A stretch of 34,732 bases of DNA from NCBI GenBank assembly GCA_003194525.1, contig NBIV01000475.1, positions 1 through 34,732 of the forward strand. The letters run 5' to 3'. A program made the translations under genes and the position numbers. Below the pieces are notes generated by a model. The model did no database searches. It saw only the letters and a list, made by a program, of their open reading frames with translations, and was not told where the DNA came from. The DNA is from Gracilariopsis chorda (Eukaryota > Rhodophyta > Florideophyceae > Gracilariales > Gracilariaceae). Below are positions 1 to 11,393 of the stretch, piece by piece. Every line of letters begins with the position of its first letter. The stretch's first letter is position 1.

Positions 1-1215
1 CCATCTTCTCGCATTCTCAAGGCATCCATCTTCACACCGGAAAACCGGGCTCACGGCTCACCTGACCAAGTCAGTGGATTATCCAACGAGCGCTCGGTCA
101 ATTGTGCCTGGTATTCCCGTTCTGGTACGGTGGTGATACTGCACGATTTTCGATCGGGGCAAGTTCTCTACCGGTTCGTCCGTGTTATGGGACGGCAGGG
201 TACCCATACCAGCGCACCTGGTACTGAATATATCCCTCTGGGTTGTAACTGTGCCCGACGATACGGTCGATAATGAACCCTTCGAGTAAACGTCACGCTT
301 CGCGGTTCCGGTTGCAGTCCGTACAACGGCTGTTTCGACGGCAAAGCCGGTGATGAGTCCGTCCAACGGTTCGTGGCGTTCGCTTGCGGCGTTGACCATG
401 TGATTTCCTGATGAGGGTCGACTGAATTCCTCTTTGAGGTTGACGCTACCCATCGGATTCGGGAGATCGTACCGCTAGTCTGCGAAGGCTTCCTCGTCCC
501 ATTTCCAACGGTTGGTGACGGGGAGGCGGTTCATGTGCCACGGCGGGTGCCGTTGGCGAGGCGTATCCAAATGGTTGCCTGTCGTCGTCCTGTACTGCAG
601 AGCTGTGTCACCGTGAATGGGTGTGTGGTGCACATCTCGCAACACGTGGCGATCAGCCCTCCTGCATATGCGGTGTCGGCCATCCCTGCTGGGGTTGACG
701 CAACCAGTCTTTCATATACTGTGAGCTGAATTCAGATGATCTGAGCTGCTTGGTACAGTACCAGAGAGACTTCCTCTAATGAGAGACGATTCAATTTCAG
801 ATAACCCATTTGTGGGACCTTGCGCATCCACTTGCGAGGGTGTCGAAGCGTCCTGTAACATCAGGGTTCCATACACCGGGATCTGCCGTGACTTGCTTAG
901 TCTGCGCTGCAGCGGCGGGGTCCTTACAACTTTCTCGACGGAGCCGGTGAGTAGGGGGCCAACGGAGCGTCCGGGTTCCGAGCCAGGCTTTCTGTGTTCA
1001 TTCCTCCAACGGGAGATGACAGCACAGTGTCTGGTGTCCGGTTTTCTTTGCAGGCGTCTCGCGAGTGGCGGTTGGCAGTGTGCTCCCTTAACGGAGGTGA
1101 CTGCGTAGCGTGCTCACGAGGCTTTCCATCGGCGGGGCCGGTCCTTCCAGTCTGCTGAGGTAGTTCCACGCGTGCGGCGGTAGCGTGCGGTGTCCCTACT
1201 TCAGGTTGCCGTGCC
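1..1215. other. No recognised gene; 3' flank of Gypsy-1
   Basis: This stretch lies downstream (in minus-strand sense) of the Gypsy-1 integrase. Short open frames exist on both strands, but none shows a motif I recognise. It probably holds the 3' untranslated region and perhaps part of a 3' LTR. I looked for a match to the 7.7-8.5 kb region on the other side of the element and found none by eye, so no LTR is claimed. The LTR may lie outside the window or be too diverged. Confidence 0.4.
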
Positions 1216-2915
1216 TCACGAGAGTTTACAGGAGCTCGCGACGGCGGTGTAGACTTCGCTGAAAAGCGGGATTGACTGGCCTCCTCCCCTCCTTAGCCGG
1301 TGGCGGCGACGGGGGCTGAAAACAACGTCTGACGGTGGTTTGACACGCGGCGTAAAGCGCGAGCGAAACGTGTACCGGAGATTCCGAAGATTGCTGCGAC
1401 AGAATCGGTATGTCCGAGAGACCTCTCGATGGGCGCGCAACGCTAATGCGCGGTGCGAGGAACGTGCTTCTGCAGTGGGCATCAGTCGAGCGTCCGGGAT
1501 TCCGGGAGCCAGTACAACTTCCGAATGCGGGTTAGGGGCTTGTACGACGCGATCGCGGCTGAACCGTTCATGAGAATCGCCAACTTCCAGTACAACTGTG
1601 TCTCGGCTCACTGAAATGACCTTGTAGGGGCCATCCGCAATGGGCGAGAAGTTTGTGGCGTTTCTACTTCTCAGGGTTGTAGTATTCCTTCCTGACGAAG
1701 ACGAACTGTCCTGCTTCCAGTGAGGGAAGGGGCCGACGGACTCGGGCCATTCGAAATTTTGTTTGATACGCTCGTTGCGCTCGGCGTCATTGACGATTTC
1801 GCGACCGGGACCATCCGTGTGAGCCAACTCTTCCATCGAAGGTAATGATCAACCGTTGACGGGTACTTGTCCTGCGTTGGCTGCGACTCAATCGCCACAG
1901 GCGGTGGGGGACGTGAGAGCAACCAGCTCGAAGGGTGATAAGCCAGTTACTCTGTGTACCTGCGTATTGTACGCGTACGTCACGGTGTCTGTGTACAAAT
2001 CCCATGTACGGGGTGCTCAACTGCATACGCACGTAAAGCGGACAACAACGTTCGGTTAAACCGTTCCACCTGCCATTTGCTTGGGGATGGTATGTCGTTG
2101 TAAACAGATTTCTGATGTCAAGTATTCTACAAACATCTTGGAAGAAACGCGCGGCGAACTGCGGTCCGTTATCGGATAAGAGATTAACCGGTGGACCGTA
2201 GACGAGAACCCAGTGACGGACAAATGCTTCTGCCACGGATCGTGCGGTAATCTTCTTCACGGTACAGTCCGGACGAGCTTCGAGAACCTATCCGTTATTA
2301 CGAGTAGAAAACTTGTTACCACGTGCAGTGTGAAGGAAGTCACCGAGTATATCGATGGCGACAAATTCTAGCGGAGCCCGTGCCGGGAACAGGGTCAATT
2401 TCTTCGCATAGCGGCGTAGCTTGACTTGCTCACGAGCACAATGGTACAAGACCGAACGATCGCGTAGCAATCCAACGCAAGTGCGGGCCAGTAGAAATGC
2501 CGACGTAACGTCGTGTATAGGCCTCCTTCCACCAGGGTGTGCAGCTAACTTCGAAAAAGTGCGAGAGATGTAATACTCTCGACTGGAGGGAATGGGGAAC
2601 CACTATTTGTGACGAAGAACACACAGTCCTTACCAAGTAACCTTGTGAGTCGACTCCGAAAGGAATGTTAGCACCTCCATTGAGTTGGGCGCGTATCTTC
2701 GTACAAAACGGGTCTCCATACTGTTCGCGGATCATCTCGTCGGGAGTGATCGGTGCGAAGGATCCGGTATCCGGTTCGTCACCGTCAGCGACGAGCAGAT
2801 CATCAGCAATATCATCTGAAACCAGATCATAACGTAACTTCTCTTCAAGAAGGAAACAAGGGATATCATCGTCATCGACGGAAAGGGTTTCCGCTTCCGT
2901 TCCCAAACGAGACAA
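1216..2915 (-). pseudogene. pol: Gypsy-1 integrase, multiply frameshifted
   Basis: Integrase inserts the cDNA into the genome. Its pieces lie in several frames. At 2430-2915 there is the RH-IN linker and the start of the zinc-binding domain (VLHLSHF); the HPGG and later Cys residues fall in another frame near 2450-2540. At 2288-2470 there is the first catalytic Asp (FVAIDILGDF). At 1787-2260 there is the second Asp (LLSDNGPQF) and the HPQANG block leading to the catalytic Glu, which is lost to a break near 2060. At 1216-1836 the C-terminal domain reads ADGPYKVISVSRDTVVLEV, a GPY/F-type module. I see no chromodomain after it. Confidence 0.8.
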
Positions 2916-3730
2916 AGCATCAGCCTGTGTATTAAGGGAACCCTTTTATAGGCGACTTCATAATCGAACTCAGCGAGGCGCATTCTCCAACGCATCAAGC
3001 GGCCCGATGGTTCCGTGACGGACATTAACCAACGCAAAGCGGAGTGGTCCGTATTAACGGTGAAGCGTGTGCCCATCAGATATGGTCTGAGTGTTTGCAG
3101 AGCCCATACCATGGCGAGGCATTCCTTTTCAGGGACTGAGTAGTTCCGTTCGTGGACGTTGAGTGTTCTGGACCAAAAACTGATTGGTTTCCGTTCCCCA
3201 TCGGGAGTCGTTTGGAATAACGCACAACCAATTTGGTAATCACTCGCATCCGTATCCACGGTATAAGGTAACCCGTCCTTAGGCAACGATAATATCGGTG
3301 CAGAGGTGACAGCCTCCTTCAGAGAGTTGAAAGCTTCCACCTGTGCAGGGTTAAGGGGGCCCAGTTTTGGCGGTTGTCCTTTTCGAAGAAGATCATTAAG
3401 GGGTCCCGCAATCTTTGCGAAGCTTGGGATGAACCGTCTATACACGTTACATAACCCTAGAAAGGAGCGGAGTTCTGTTTGAGTTCTCGGGTGCTTGGCC
3501 TCTTTGAGAGATTTGACCCGAGCTTCCTGTATCAGCAAGCGCCCAGGGCGAATAACGTGGCCCAGGTACTTAACCGATTCGGTAAAGAATTCGCACTTCC
3601 TCAGCTTGAGGGTTACTCCAGCATCACGTAACGTGGTCATGATTTCACGAACGTGTTCTAAATGATCACCCAAGTTGTTGGAGAAGACTATGATATCGTC
3701 AAGGTAGACGAGGCACGATCGCCATTTGAA
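2732..3730 (-). pseudogene. pol: Gypsy-1 pol, C-terminal RT and RNase H
   Basis: The frame resumes with the RT catalytic YLDDIIVFS motif (about 3680-3705), then the RT thumb (VKYLGHVIRPG, ELRSFLGLCNVYRRFI). RNase H follows with its catalytic residues visible: the TDAS Asp, the EKEC Glu and the NTDHSALRW Asp, in the normal order. This is the RH that removes template RNA and leaves the polypurine primer. The frame leaves register near 2940, just after AEFDYEVAYK, where the tether to integrase should begin. Apart from the breaks, the region would be a typical active RT-RH. Confidence 0.85.
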
Positions 3731-5400
3731 GCGGCCAAGAGGATATCTAACGCACGCTGGAAAGTAGCGGGAGCGTTTGTTAACCCAAACGGCATACGCT
3801 TAAAGCGGTACAAACCTGAATGACAGACGAAAGCGGTCTTATCACGGTCTTCCGGTCTTACTGGTACTTGCCAGTATCCCCAGTTCGCGTCCAATGTGGA
3901 GAAGACAGTCGCCTCACCGAGAGAGTCAATATACTCGTCCATTCGCGGTATGGGGTACACGTCTTTCACAGTGGCAGCATTAAGGCGACGGTAGTCGATG
4001 CAAAAACGCCAAGTCCCATCGGGTTTCGGAGCCAGTACCACTGGGGATGCCCACGGTGATTGAGCCGGTTCTATCACGCCTTCGCGGAGCATTTTATCCA
4101 CGTGGAACTGTTCTTCCTCCCTTGCTTTGGGGCCTGCCCTATAGGGGTGTTGAGCAATCGGCCTGGTGTCCGGTAACAAGTCAATCCGGTGTTCCGTGGC
4201 CGACACCTCCCCGAGGGATCCATCCCACATTGAGGTGAACTCTCGCAACATTTTTCGCAACTTCTCGCGGTGTGAATCCGGTACATGTCCGAGATCAAGA
4301 TCTTCTAACTCCTTCACAGGGTCCAACTTATCGTAACTCGTAGGAACGGCCTTCTTTTCCGAATCTTTCGTGCTGAGCGACTCCACAGAAGAGTGGGAAC
4401 CCTCCCCCTCCTTAGCATGAGGCGTATCATCTGGTTCTTGAACTAATCCGAGTACATCGGCTGCGCACACCTTTGTAGGGATTAAAGCCGTTGGATGCGG
4501 AAGTACAGTACCAACTACTTGGTTCTTCGCCAGATACTGCGGCTTCTTGCCAAAGTTGGCTATCAAGACCTGAAAGGGGTGTTCATTTGAAACCTGAACG
4601 ACACCGTTAGCCAGGGCCAATTGATACTTCTCGTACAGCGAGGTGAGCGGTTGAACAACACGCAATCCTCTTGGAGCGGCAGTAACCGATACCCACGCCT
4701 GTGATTCGGGCGGTATGGAGATTGGCCGTGCGACACGTAGCTTGGGCGACTCCTTTGGAGGTGACGAATCCTGCAAGGGGGCCGGAAGAGGAACCACCTT
4801 GGATGAGGCACGCCGTAATGAACGACGAACTATCGGAATGATGGAACCATCTTCTAGTTCAACTTCTCGCGCACGCGGACGAATTGACTCTACGAAACGA
4901 TCGCAGAAGTCACATCCCAAGATAACGGGGGCCGCTAGCGTCTTACAGACGATGAATTCGAGCTGCATCGAACAGTTACCAATCCTGATCATCAGAGAAA
5001 CCGTACCAGCCGTCTTCAACGGGTTGTTATTGGCATCAGCAACGTCCATGAGGGGTCCTTGTCTAACACGAGAACGCACTTCAGGCGGTAAGAGAGATTC
5101 GACAATGAAATTGGGGCCGGCACCTGTATCCAGAATAGACAGATGACGCACCATATACTGGGCGGAAAGGCCAAAGTCAGCGAAAACTTTGTAGTTTCGC
5201 TTGGCCATAACCATGACTCTATCCGGTGACCGATGATTCTTACACCGTATCCACGGGCGACGTAACTCACCGAGGTGGGCCGAGTCCACGTCTGTGATGG
5301 TCAACAACTGCCTTGAAAGGATCTTGACCGGGGAGCGAGGCTTTGACGCCTCGGGCGCCGATGACCTCGACTCAGGCGCCTCTCTAAAAGAGACTCCCCC
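3688..5400 (-). pseudogene. pol: Gypsy-1 pol, protease and N-terminal RT
   Basis: This frame encodes a retropepsin followed by the fingers and palm of RT. The protease has an intact active site, LDTGAGPNFI, with its Asp about 60 residues into the open frame, and a later VILGCDF segment matching the conserved ILG strand. RT motifs follow: SPWASPVVL, then CIDYRRLN, then the first catalytic Asp in TLDANWGYW (about residue 473), then MPFGLTNAPATFQ. The frame stops at 3688 because a base appears to be missing near 3730, just before the second catalytic motif, which is in the next frame. There is no convincing ATG at the N-terminus; the frame overlaps the gag end, so it was probably made as a gag-pol fusion. 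Confidence 0.85.
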
Positions 5401-5402
5401 AC

Positions 5403-7496
5403 TCAGTTTTCCTGAGCGGCATCCGTTTTCACGGGAACAGTATTCCGCGGCAATGAAGCGGTTTGCGGAGCCGGTTGCCGAGAAACAGAAACATCCGCCG
5501 AAGCGGCTTGATTCGCAGAAGCGGTGGCCAAGGAAGAACCAGTGCTGGGTACCGCTTCAGATTGAACTGGTGTAAACTTACGAGGAAACTCGGTCTTCGC
5601 ACGCAAGTATGCGGTGACAGGCACTGATGCCTGTTCTTCCGGGGTTAGGGCTTCAAAGTTAACAACCACTTTGGGCATGTCCCTCAGAGTCATGATACAC
5701 TGTGGGGCCGTGTGTCCATGGTCGTAACAAAGGTAGCAGATCAACGTCTGATGTCTCCCGATATTTCGGTTGTCCTGAAACTTCACCGCTGACGCGCGCG
5801 TATCCACCCAACCAGGTCTCTGGTAACGATTACCGTTAGCATACGGAACTTGTGGGCCGCGAACGCGTTGGCGATCTGCATACAGCACTTGACTATCCAG
5901 TTCCACCGAAGGTTCCGTTGTGGACGGGAGCTCCGTTGTGGGTATGGAAACCAGATCATGCTGAGTAAAGTAAACATTGTCAACCTCACGTCGAGAGTAT
6001 TCCTGGGGCAACAGTGAAACTGATGACGGGCGGCCTCCATGTGTAGGGCCTGAGATCTGACTCGGCTTCCGAAGCGGGCACGTAGGGCATCTCCTTCCGC
6101 CTTCGCGTACTGTACCAATTCTAAGTAGGTAACTTTCCTCCTGTCTTCCCGACGTTGGGCAACAAGGGTGCGAATAGCCGGATCCAATCCGTCGATAAAC
6201 ATTGTACAACGCTCGCTAGCGGAATAAACATTGCCACATCGGTGGAAGGCCTTGTTCAGTCTGGCTGAGTATTCGGTCTCCGTTTCCTTTGGGCGTTGCT
6301 TAGTATCGCGTAGGGCCAGGATAGCTTCCTGTATTGCGGTTCCTGTCGCGTACGAGCGGAGTAAATACTGAACGGCTTCGGGCCAACAGGTGACCCCTCC
6401 TTCAGAGGCGCGAGACGAACCTCTTACAGAGTTGAATTGATCTTCAGCGATTCCACGTAGGAAATACGGTAAGGCGACGTAAGCCTGTCCTTCACTCATT
6501 CCGAGGATATCTGCCTCCGCTACAAAGCATGAAAGAAAATCCAGAACGAGAATCGGATCCTCTCCAGTGAAATTCTGGTTACGAAACGACAAAGCCATCC
6601 TCTTGATGCCGTCTTTTACCTTCCCAGTTCCACGGGGTGTACGATCCAAAGAGGAATCTTCCAAACGGTAATACCGATATGATAAAAGCTTCCTGTACAA
6701 AGGGTTAGTAGGCTTCAGTTCCTTCAAACCGGAGTGCTTTCTTCCCTTCTGTCGGGCTCGAATCTCACCATGGGTGGCTGCTGAACGACGCGAGTGCGAT
6801 GAACGAGCGCGACGATCACCGTCAGCAGACGAGTCTGACGAAGCGGATTCCGCGGAGCGGTTGGAATTCACCGATGACCGGGACGAATCCGAGTCATAGT
6901 CGTTGTCATTCCGTTTTCGGGGGCGGTTCTTCGTGCGAGCACGGTCACCATATCGATGAGAAACCACCGCTGGTGTGTCTGCGACATTTTCATCACCTCT
7001 GATGGTATTTTCCAACGTCTCAAGACGGGACAGAACCCGATGAAACTTCGAGTCAACATCCTTCACCATATCTGGGTAACCCCTCAAAACCTCCAAAAGG
7101 GAATTAACATCAGTCCGTAAAGTACGTAGATCTTCAGATACACCTCCGACGAGATCGGCATCAATCCTCATACGGAGTGCATCAATCTCATTGACGAGGG
7201 CGGCGTGAGAGCTTTCAAGCACCGAGGTCTGGGCTTGAAGGTTCTGCACCTGAGCCTCCAACTCGACAAAGAGTGCGTCCTTCTCCGCAGCGGCGGGTAC
7301 GAATCTCCTAAGCGGGGCATCCGATGAACCAGCAACTGGCGGTTGCGACGACTTGGTCGATAGCCTCCTGCTTCCGGATTTCCGGTTATCAACATCCGAA
7401 CGTTCTGGGACCGACCGCGAGCGCGGGGGCAAGTCAGCACCGACTTGTCGCGACTTGGGCTGGCCTGAACCACGGGATCCATTTCCAGAACCCATT
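5403..7496 (-). pseudogene. gag: Gypsy-1 gag (capsid/nucleocapsid), frameshifted
   Basis: Gag forms the particle that packages element RNA. The likely start is the ATG at 7496; the frame is open further upstream to 7660, but that part is a hydrophobic run without a gag character. The N-terminal part has a coiled-coil-like heptad stretch near 7100-7260, then a Ser/Arg-rich linker, then a retrotransposon gag domain around 6070-6600 (motifs such as FTGEDPILVLDFL and YATGTAIQEAILAL). After a frame break near 6030, the second frame carries a CCHC zinc knuckle (CYLCYDHGHTAPQC, near 5700-5740) and ends at 5403. Pol continues in the -1 phase relative to the end of gag. Confidence 0.82.
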
Positions 7497-8552
7497 GTGG
7501 CAGACACTGAAACTGAAACAAAACAGGAAACAATCCAAACAACACACAAACAAGCAACAAAAAGAAGCAAACCTCCAATGAGCGAACATCCACTCCTAAG
7601 AGGTACCACGCAACCACTTGTGGGAGACACACCCGAGCAATCGGCGATCCTCAACAACACTGTTGGTCACAACACAAATTCAACTTCAACGAATAATTCG
7701 GAAACCAGGTAGCTAATCCGGTAAACCGAGATCACAAAACACACTTCGCTGGTCTTCTAGGTCGGGAGACCAGTTTGTGGTGCAATACCCCAAGATGGGA
7801 CAGACACACGAGGGTGTTCGACGTCCTCCTCAGCAGGGTAGCGCAGCGACAGAACCACCTGTGGTGAGTACACGGAGCCGGGTGTAAGACCGGGACTCAC
7901 CGTCACGACTGGCATACAGGTGTAGAGGCAAAGACAGACCACGGAGTGGGAAAGCGGAAAATGCAGCGACACACGAGTGGTGGGCGACGCGCAAGAGCGG
8001 CACGGTGTCCACACGAGGGGGGCGGTGGCGAAAACAGCAACGGTAATCACCGGTAGTTGCTAGTGAAGCAACACCTGTATACGGGGCAAGGAATAACAAT
8101 CGCTGTAAAAGCGTGCACAAAAACAAACACAATAGTGGTAAGAATGTGCTGAGCTCCACGAGGTGGGTAACTAGGCCTTCACAGGATGGCGTCTCTCCAG
8201 ACGGAGGTGGACACTCACCAGGGAACCCGAGTTAGAGCCAGACACTCGCTTGTTGCGTTTACTTTGACCCGGGCAGCCGGAGCTCACACACATAAGTAGT
8301 GGTGGTCCGCGCCCTGACAGTACAGTAGTAATTAACTAATAATAACTAATAATGTCCCTACGGGGGTGCAAAACACTACACACGTGTGGCACAAGCCAGC
8401 AATGCTGTGCACTACACTTGTCAACCAAATTGGGGCCCTTCCAACGGAAACAGATTACCGGTGTAACACTCATACTTCACGGCAAAGTGGTGAGCATCGC
8501 CAGAGCGGGATATGAGCGCACGACGTGCTGATACCGCTAGGAGCGTTGCACT
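7497..8552. other. Unassigned spacer between Gypsy-1 and Copia-1
   Basis: In minus-strand sense this is the 5' leader/LTR side of Gypsy-1 and the 3' side of Copia-1. No frame here shows a known domain. It contains a 10-bp tandem duplication (AACTAATAAT twice, 8334-8353). A purine-rich run on the minus strand near 8430-8445 could be the Copia-1 polypurine tract, but that is only a guess. No repeated ends were found that would define either element's LTR. Confidence 0.35.
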
Positions 8553-10889
8553 TCAGCTTATTCCTCGGGAGAGATCGACATTCCATATCCCGTGTTCGAA
8601 CATGCGATTGAGGTTATTCCCGTGTGTGACGCTGCGCTTAGTTAATGCGTCGGCTAGATTCACGCTTCCTGGGATCCAAGTGATCTGGTCAAGATCCCCT
8701 GATTCAAATGCGTCTCTAATCATGGTAACCGTCTTGCGCAACCTGTATTCACGACATTCATGTAGTGTCGTTATAGTATCAAACAGCGCTTTAGAATCCA
8801 CCAAAACATGATGCTTGATTTCGACGTTTGGGAAGATGCTACGATAAGAGGCTTTCATATCGTATCCTCTGTCCTCTGCTTCAGAACAAGCTACAATCTC
8901 CGCCCCAAAAGACGAGTAATTCACACGTTTCTGCTTAGAACTGACCCAGTACAAGGGGTGGAAAACATCTTTTTCTCCGAATATTGTCGTAAGCTTCATT
9001 CCACAGACGATACCTGTTTGGCCATAAGGGTTGTCGTTTCGACTGTGAGATGCGTCTGAAAGGCTGATGAGTGTGGCTTTCTGGATCCCGGTTGGTCTGA
9101 TGAACTTTATCACTGGCTTCAGGGTTTGCAGTTCGCGAAGCATGGCGTTGGCATCTACCAAGTGCTTCACGCGTAGATTCCCTAGTTCTTGTTGCATCAT
9201 CGAGGTAACCATAGATGCATGAGGCAGAACCGTGGATCCAAGGTACATCAGCGTACCCGCTAAAGAGCGGTATTGTTGTACCTCTTCGTCTGTTGCTCTG
9301 TCTTCACGCTCTCTCCGTCGTGCCTTTTTCAAATCGACAGCGCAAACCCTTTCATTGTAGGATAACATAGACAGAAGCACGTTCGAGTCCGCATCTAGGG
9401 AAATGTCGCATCCTGCAAAGGTAAGCTTTTCTCCTATCCTGACTTTTCCTATACCGAACTCGTGTTCAAGCTCCGACATGAATGTCTCGATGTTTTGCCT
9501 TAGTCCTGCTACTAGGAGGTCGTCCACGAGTTTTGACATGATCAGCACTATGTTTCCATCGTGATCACGTTTGATGAATAGCTGGTTCACTCCAAATGCC
9601 CTTTCGAGCCTTCCGTTGCACATCATCCATGATTCAATCCTCTTAGCCCATTGCCTTCCGGCCTCCACGATACCATATGGCAGCTTAGTAAGCTTCCACA
9701 GGACTCCTTTCTTCCTCTTGAATTCTGGTGCTGGGCGTACGTATATTTCGCGCGTGATTGGACCGCTCTGCAAGTAAGCTCCCTTCACATCGGCGACGCC
9801 GAATACGAATCCAAGACATAGTGCTATGCTGATGAGCATTTGCACGAGAGTCATGTCTGCGTTTGAACAGTCTTTCCTAATATCGTCTTTGAAATTGTCC
9901 CGGTTGCCATGAGTGACCAATCGTGCCTTGAGTGTTCGGTGCTGTTCTTCTTCTTCCTTCACTTTAAATACCGTGTGCGAAGATATGACATTCGCATCTT
10001 TTGGTACGTCTGACTCATTGACCTCTATGTATGCGTGAGACCAGTTGTCTCGATGCTCCTTCTCGATGGCATCCCTGAGTATCCATGCTGGAGCAAACTG
10101 TACTTCGCGCGCGGTTACTTGTAGGGATCCCACTACTTCTTTCATATGTTCCAAAACTCTTTGCTTATCTGATCCGAGGGGGCCTTGTGCGTCTTCTTGA
10201 GGGTTCTGCAACAAGGCATTCGCATACTCCCCTATATCCTTGTGGGCTTTATCTGCCTCTCTGGCAGGCTCGAGTCGTTCTGAAGTAAATAGGGATTCCA
10301 CCTGCGGCTCTTCAACTTCATTCGGAGAATCACACGGGGAAAGTGTTAAATCAATATAGTCCTCCATCACACCTTCACTCAATTCTCGTGCTAGATCTGA
10401 GTTGGGCCGCAGCCTTACGTCCTCGTATGCAACCTTGGATATGGGAGCAGTTGGTTTTGTTCGTACTTCGACGTAGTGTCTCTGCGGCTGTACAACTTTG
10501 GCTGGCTTCCACTCGTCTCTTTGGTTGTGCGCGGTGGTCCGGTAGTAGAACAAGATTTCGTCCCCGGGTTTTATAGATTCCTTCGAGAGTCCGGAGTTGT
10601 CCCTGGATCTAAGCAGGCGCTGTAATGCCCGTGTTGCGGACTGTTCCATGTACGAATTAAGCAACTCTTCGCTTACCAGCTGACGTGGAACGCCAAGTAT
10701 TGCAGGTTTGTATCCACGTGCTAGTTCGAAGCTACTCATGATCTTTGACCCGGCGAATAGATTCGATAAAAATACTGCTCTGGACAGTAAGACCTTATCG
10801 TTACCGGAGGTCTCGTCCAATTGGAGTTTTTCCAGTATTCTCTTGAGTACCCCGTTCTTTCTCTCTACGATCCCTGTCTTGTTGTGTCT
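8553..10889 (-). CDS. pol: Copia-1 pol: integrase tail, RT and RNase H
   Basis: A single frame of 755 codons from the internal ATG at 10820 continues upstream in frame to the stop at 10890. It begins with the IN catalytic Glu (GIVERKNG; Glu codon 10863-10865) and the IN C-terminal region (FELARGYKPAILG). Numbering from the 10820 ATG, RT starts near residue 240 with the first catalytic Asp in VADVKGAYL (344) and the second motif LVDDLLVAG (433-434). RNase H follows with LSDASHS (Asp 589), SSFGAEIVACSEA (Glu 641), HVLVDSKALFDT (Asp 675) and the C-terminal NLADALTK signature. All catalytic acids are kept; the usual Tyr of YVDD is Leu. This is the longest intact retroelement frame in the window. 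Confidence 0.88.
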   Translation of the reverse strand, partial: RHNKTGIVERKNGVLKRILEKLQLDETSGNDKVLLSRAVFLSNLFAGSKIMSSFELARGYKPAILGVPRQLVSEELLNSYMEQSATRALQRLLRSRDNSGLSKESIKPGDEILFYYRTTAHNQRDEWKPAKVVQPQRHYVEVRTKPTAPISKVAYEDVRLRPNSDLARELSEGVMEDYIDLTLSPCDSPNEVEEPQVESLFTSERLEPAREADKAHKDIGEYANALLQNPQEDAQGPLGSDKQRVLEHMKEVVGSLQVTAREVQFAPAWILRDAIEKEHRDNWSHAYIEVNESDVPKDANVISSHTVFKVKEEEEQHRTLKARLVTHGNRDNFKDDIRKDCSNADMTLVQMLISIALCLGFVFGVADVKGAYLQSGPITREIYVRPAPEFKRKKGVLWKLTKLPYGIVEAGRQWAKRIESWMMCNGRLERAFGVNQLFIKRDHDGNIVLIMSKLVDDLLVAGLRQNIETFMSELEHEFGIGKVRIGEKLTFAGCDISLDADSNVLLSMLSYNERVCAVDLKKARRREREDRATDEEVQQYRSLAGTLMYLGSTVLPHASMVTSMMQQELGNLRVKHLVDANAMLRELQTLKPVIKFIRPTGIQKATLISLSDASHSRNDNPYGQTGIVCGMKLTTIFGEKDVFHPLYWVSSKQKRVNYSSFGAEIVACSEAEDRGYDMKASYRSIFPNVEIKHHVLVDSKALFDTITTLHECREYRLRKTVTMIRDAFESGDLDQITWIPGSVNLADALTKRSVTHGNNLNRMFEHGIWNVDLSRGIS

Positions 10890-11393
10890 TCAAACTGGAC
10901 AGGGTTTGAACCTGATATTCTGTCTGGAGAGGAACTTGCTTACTGCTTTGGAATTGAGTTCGTCGTCTGCTGATAAAGAGTCGGGTCTCCCATGCTTATG
11001 TATCCATTCGCATTCTATCACGAATATGATAGTGCTCGCGTTTCTATCTTGTGTGATTGTAGCTTCGGAGTATCCAGTACCTGCGTCTACCATGTGCAAG
11101 ACAATATACTTCGTGTCTCGGATGGTGCAGAACGTGAAGTCTACCTGTATCTCAACGTTAAATGCCTCGTTGACGTGTGAGATTGATACCTTTTTGGATG
11201 GAATTGGCGGTCCTGCGCTGGAACATACGATGCAATTTGAAGTAATCTTTCTTACTTCTTCTTCGAGTTCCTTTGTTGCTTTTCCAGCTCTGCGACATAA
11301 GTTCATGATTTCGTCGGGTGGTGCGTGTGTCAACCTATGCAAACGCTTTGCTAACGTTTTTGGTCTGATCTTTCTGGTGTTTGTACCCATCAT
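10890..11393 (-). pseudogene. pol: Copia-1 integrase, N-terminal zinc domain and core
   Basis: The zinc-binding domain reads H-x3-H...C-x2-C (LHRLTHAPP and NCIVCSSA; residues 19, 23, 54, 57). The catalytic core has its first Asp in VEIQVDFTFC (85) and its second Asp in DSLSADDELN (143 or 144). The frame ends in a TGA at 10890-10892. Beyond that stop the same frame continues with the catalytic Glu, so this is an in-frame stop, not a frameshift. The upstream protease frame is in a different phase, with the switch near 11390. A CGA-to-TGA transition would explain the stop; the expected residue there is basic. Confidence 0.85.

Larger units (their letters stand above)
1216..7496 (-). mobile_element. 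Gypsy-1: decayed Ty3/Gypsy retrotransposon
   Basis: On the minus strand the domain order is gag with a CCHC knuckle, PR, RT, RH, IN, which defines Ty3/Gypsy elements. Every domain is present and motifs are well kept, but the reading frame breaks near 6030 (gag), 3730 (just before the RT YLDD), 2940 (RH-IN linker), 2530 (IN zinc domain), 2280 and 2060 (IN core). These look like one-base indels, because the next frame resumes in register with the expected motif. The bounds given are coding bounds; LTRs were not identified. The element is non-autonomous as it stands. Confidence 0.88.

Noticed and set aside
7324..7712. Two plus-strand open frames over the gag start
   Set aside because: They are antisense to Gypsy-1 gag and its leader and have no domain.
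8334..8353. 10-bp tandem duplication
   Set aside because: Two units only; too small to be a meaningful repeat, so it is noted only in the spacer entry.
7740..8500. Candidate Gypsy-1 5' LTR
   Set aside because: No matching sequence was found at the left end of the window, so an LTR cannot be claimed.
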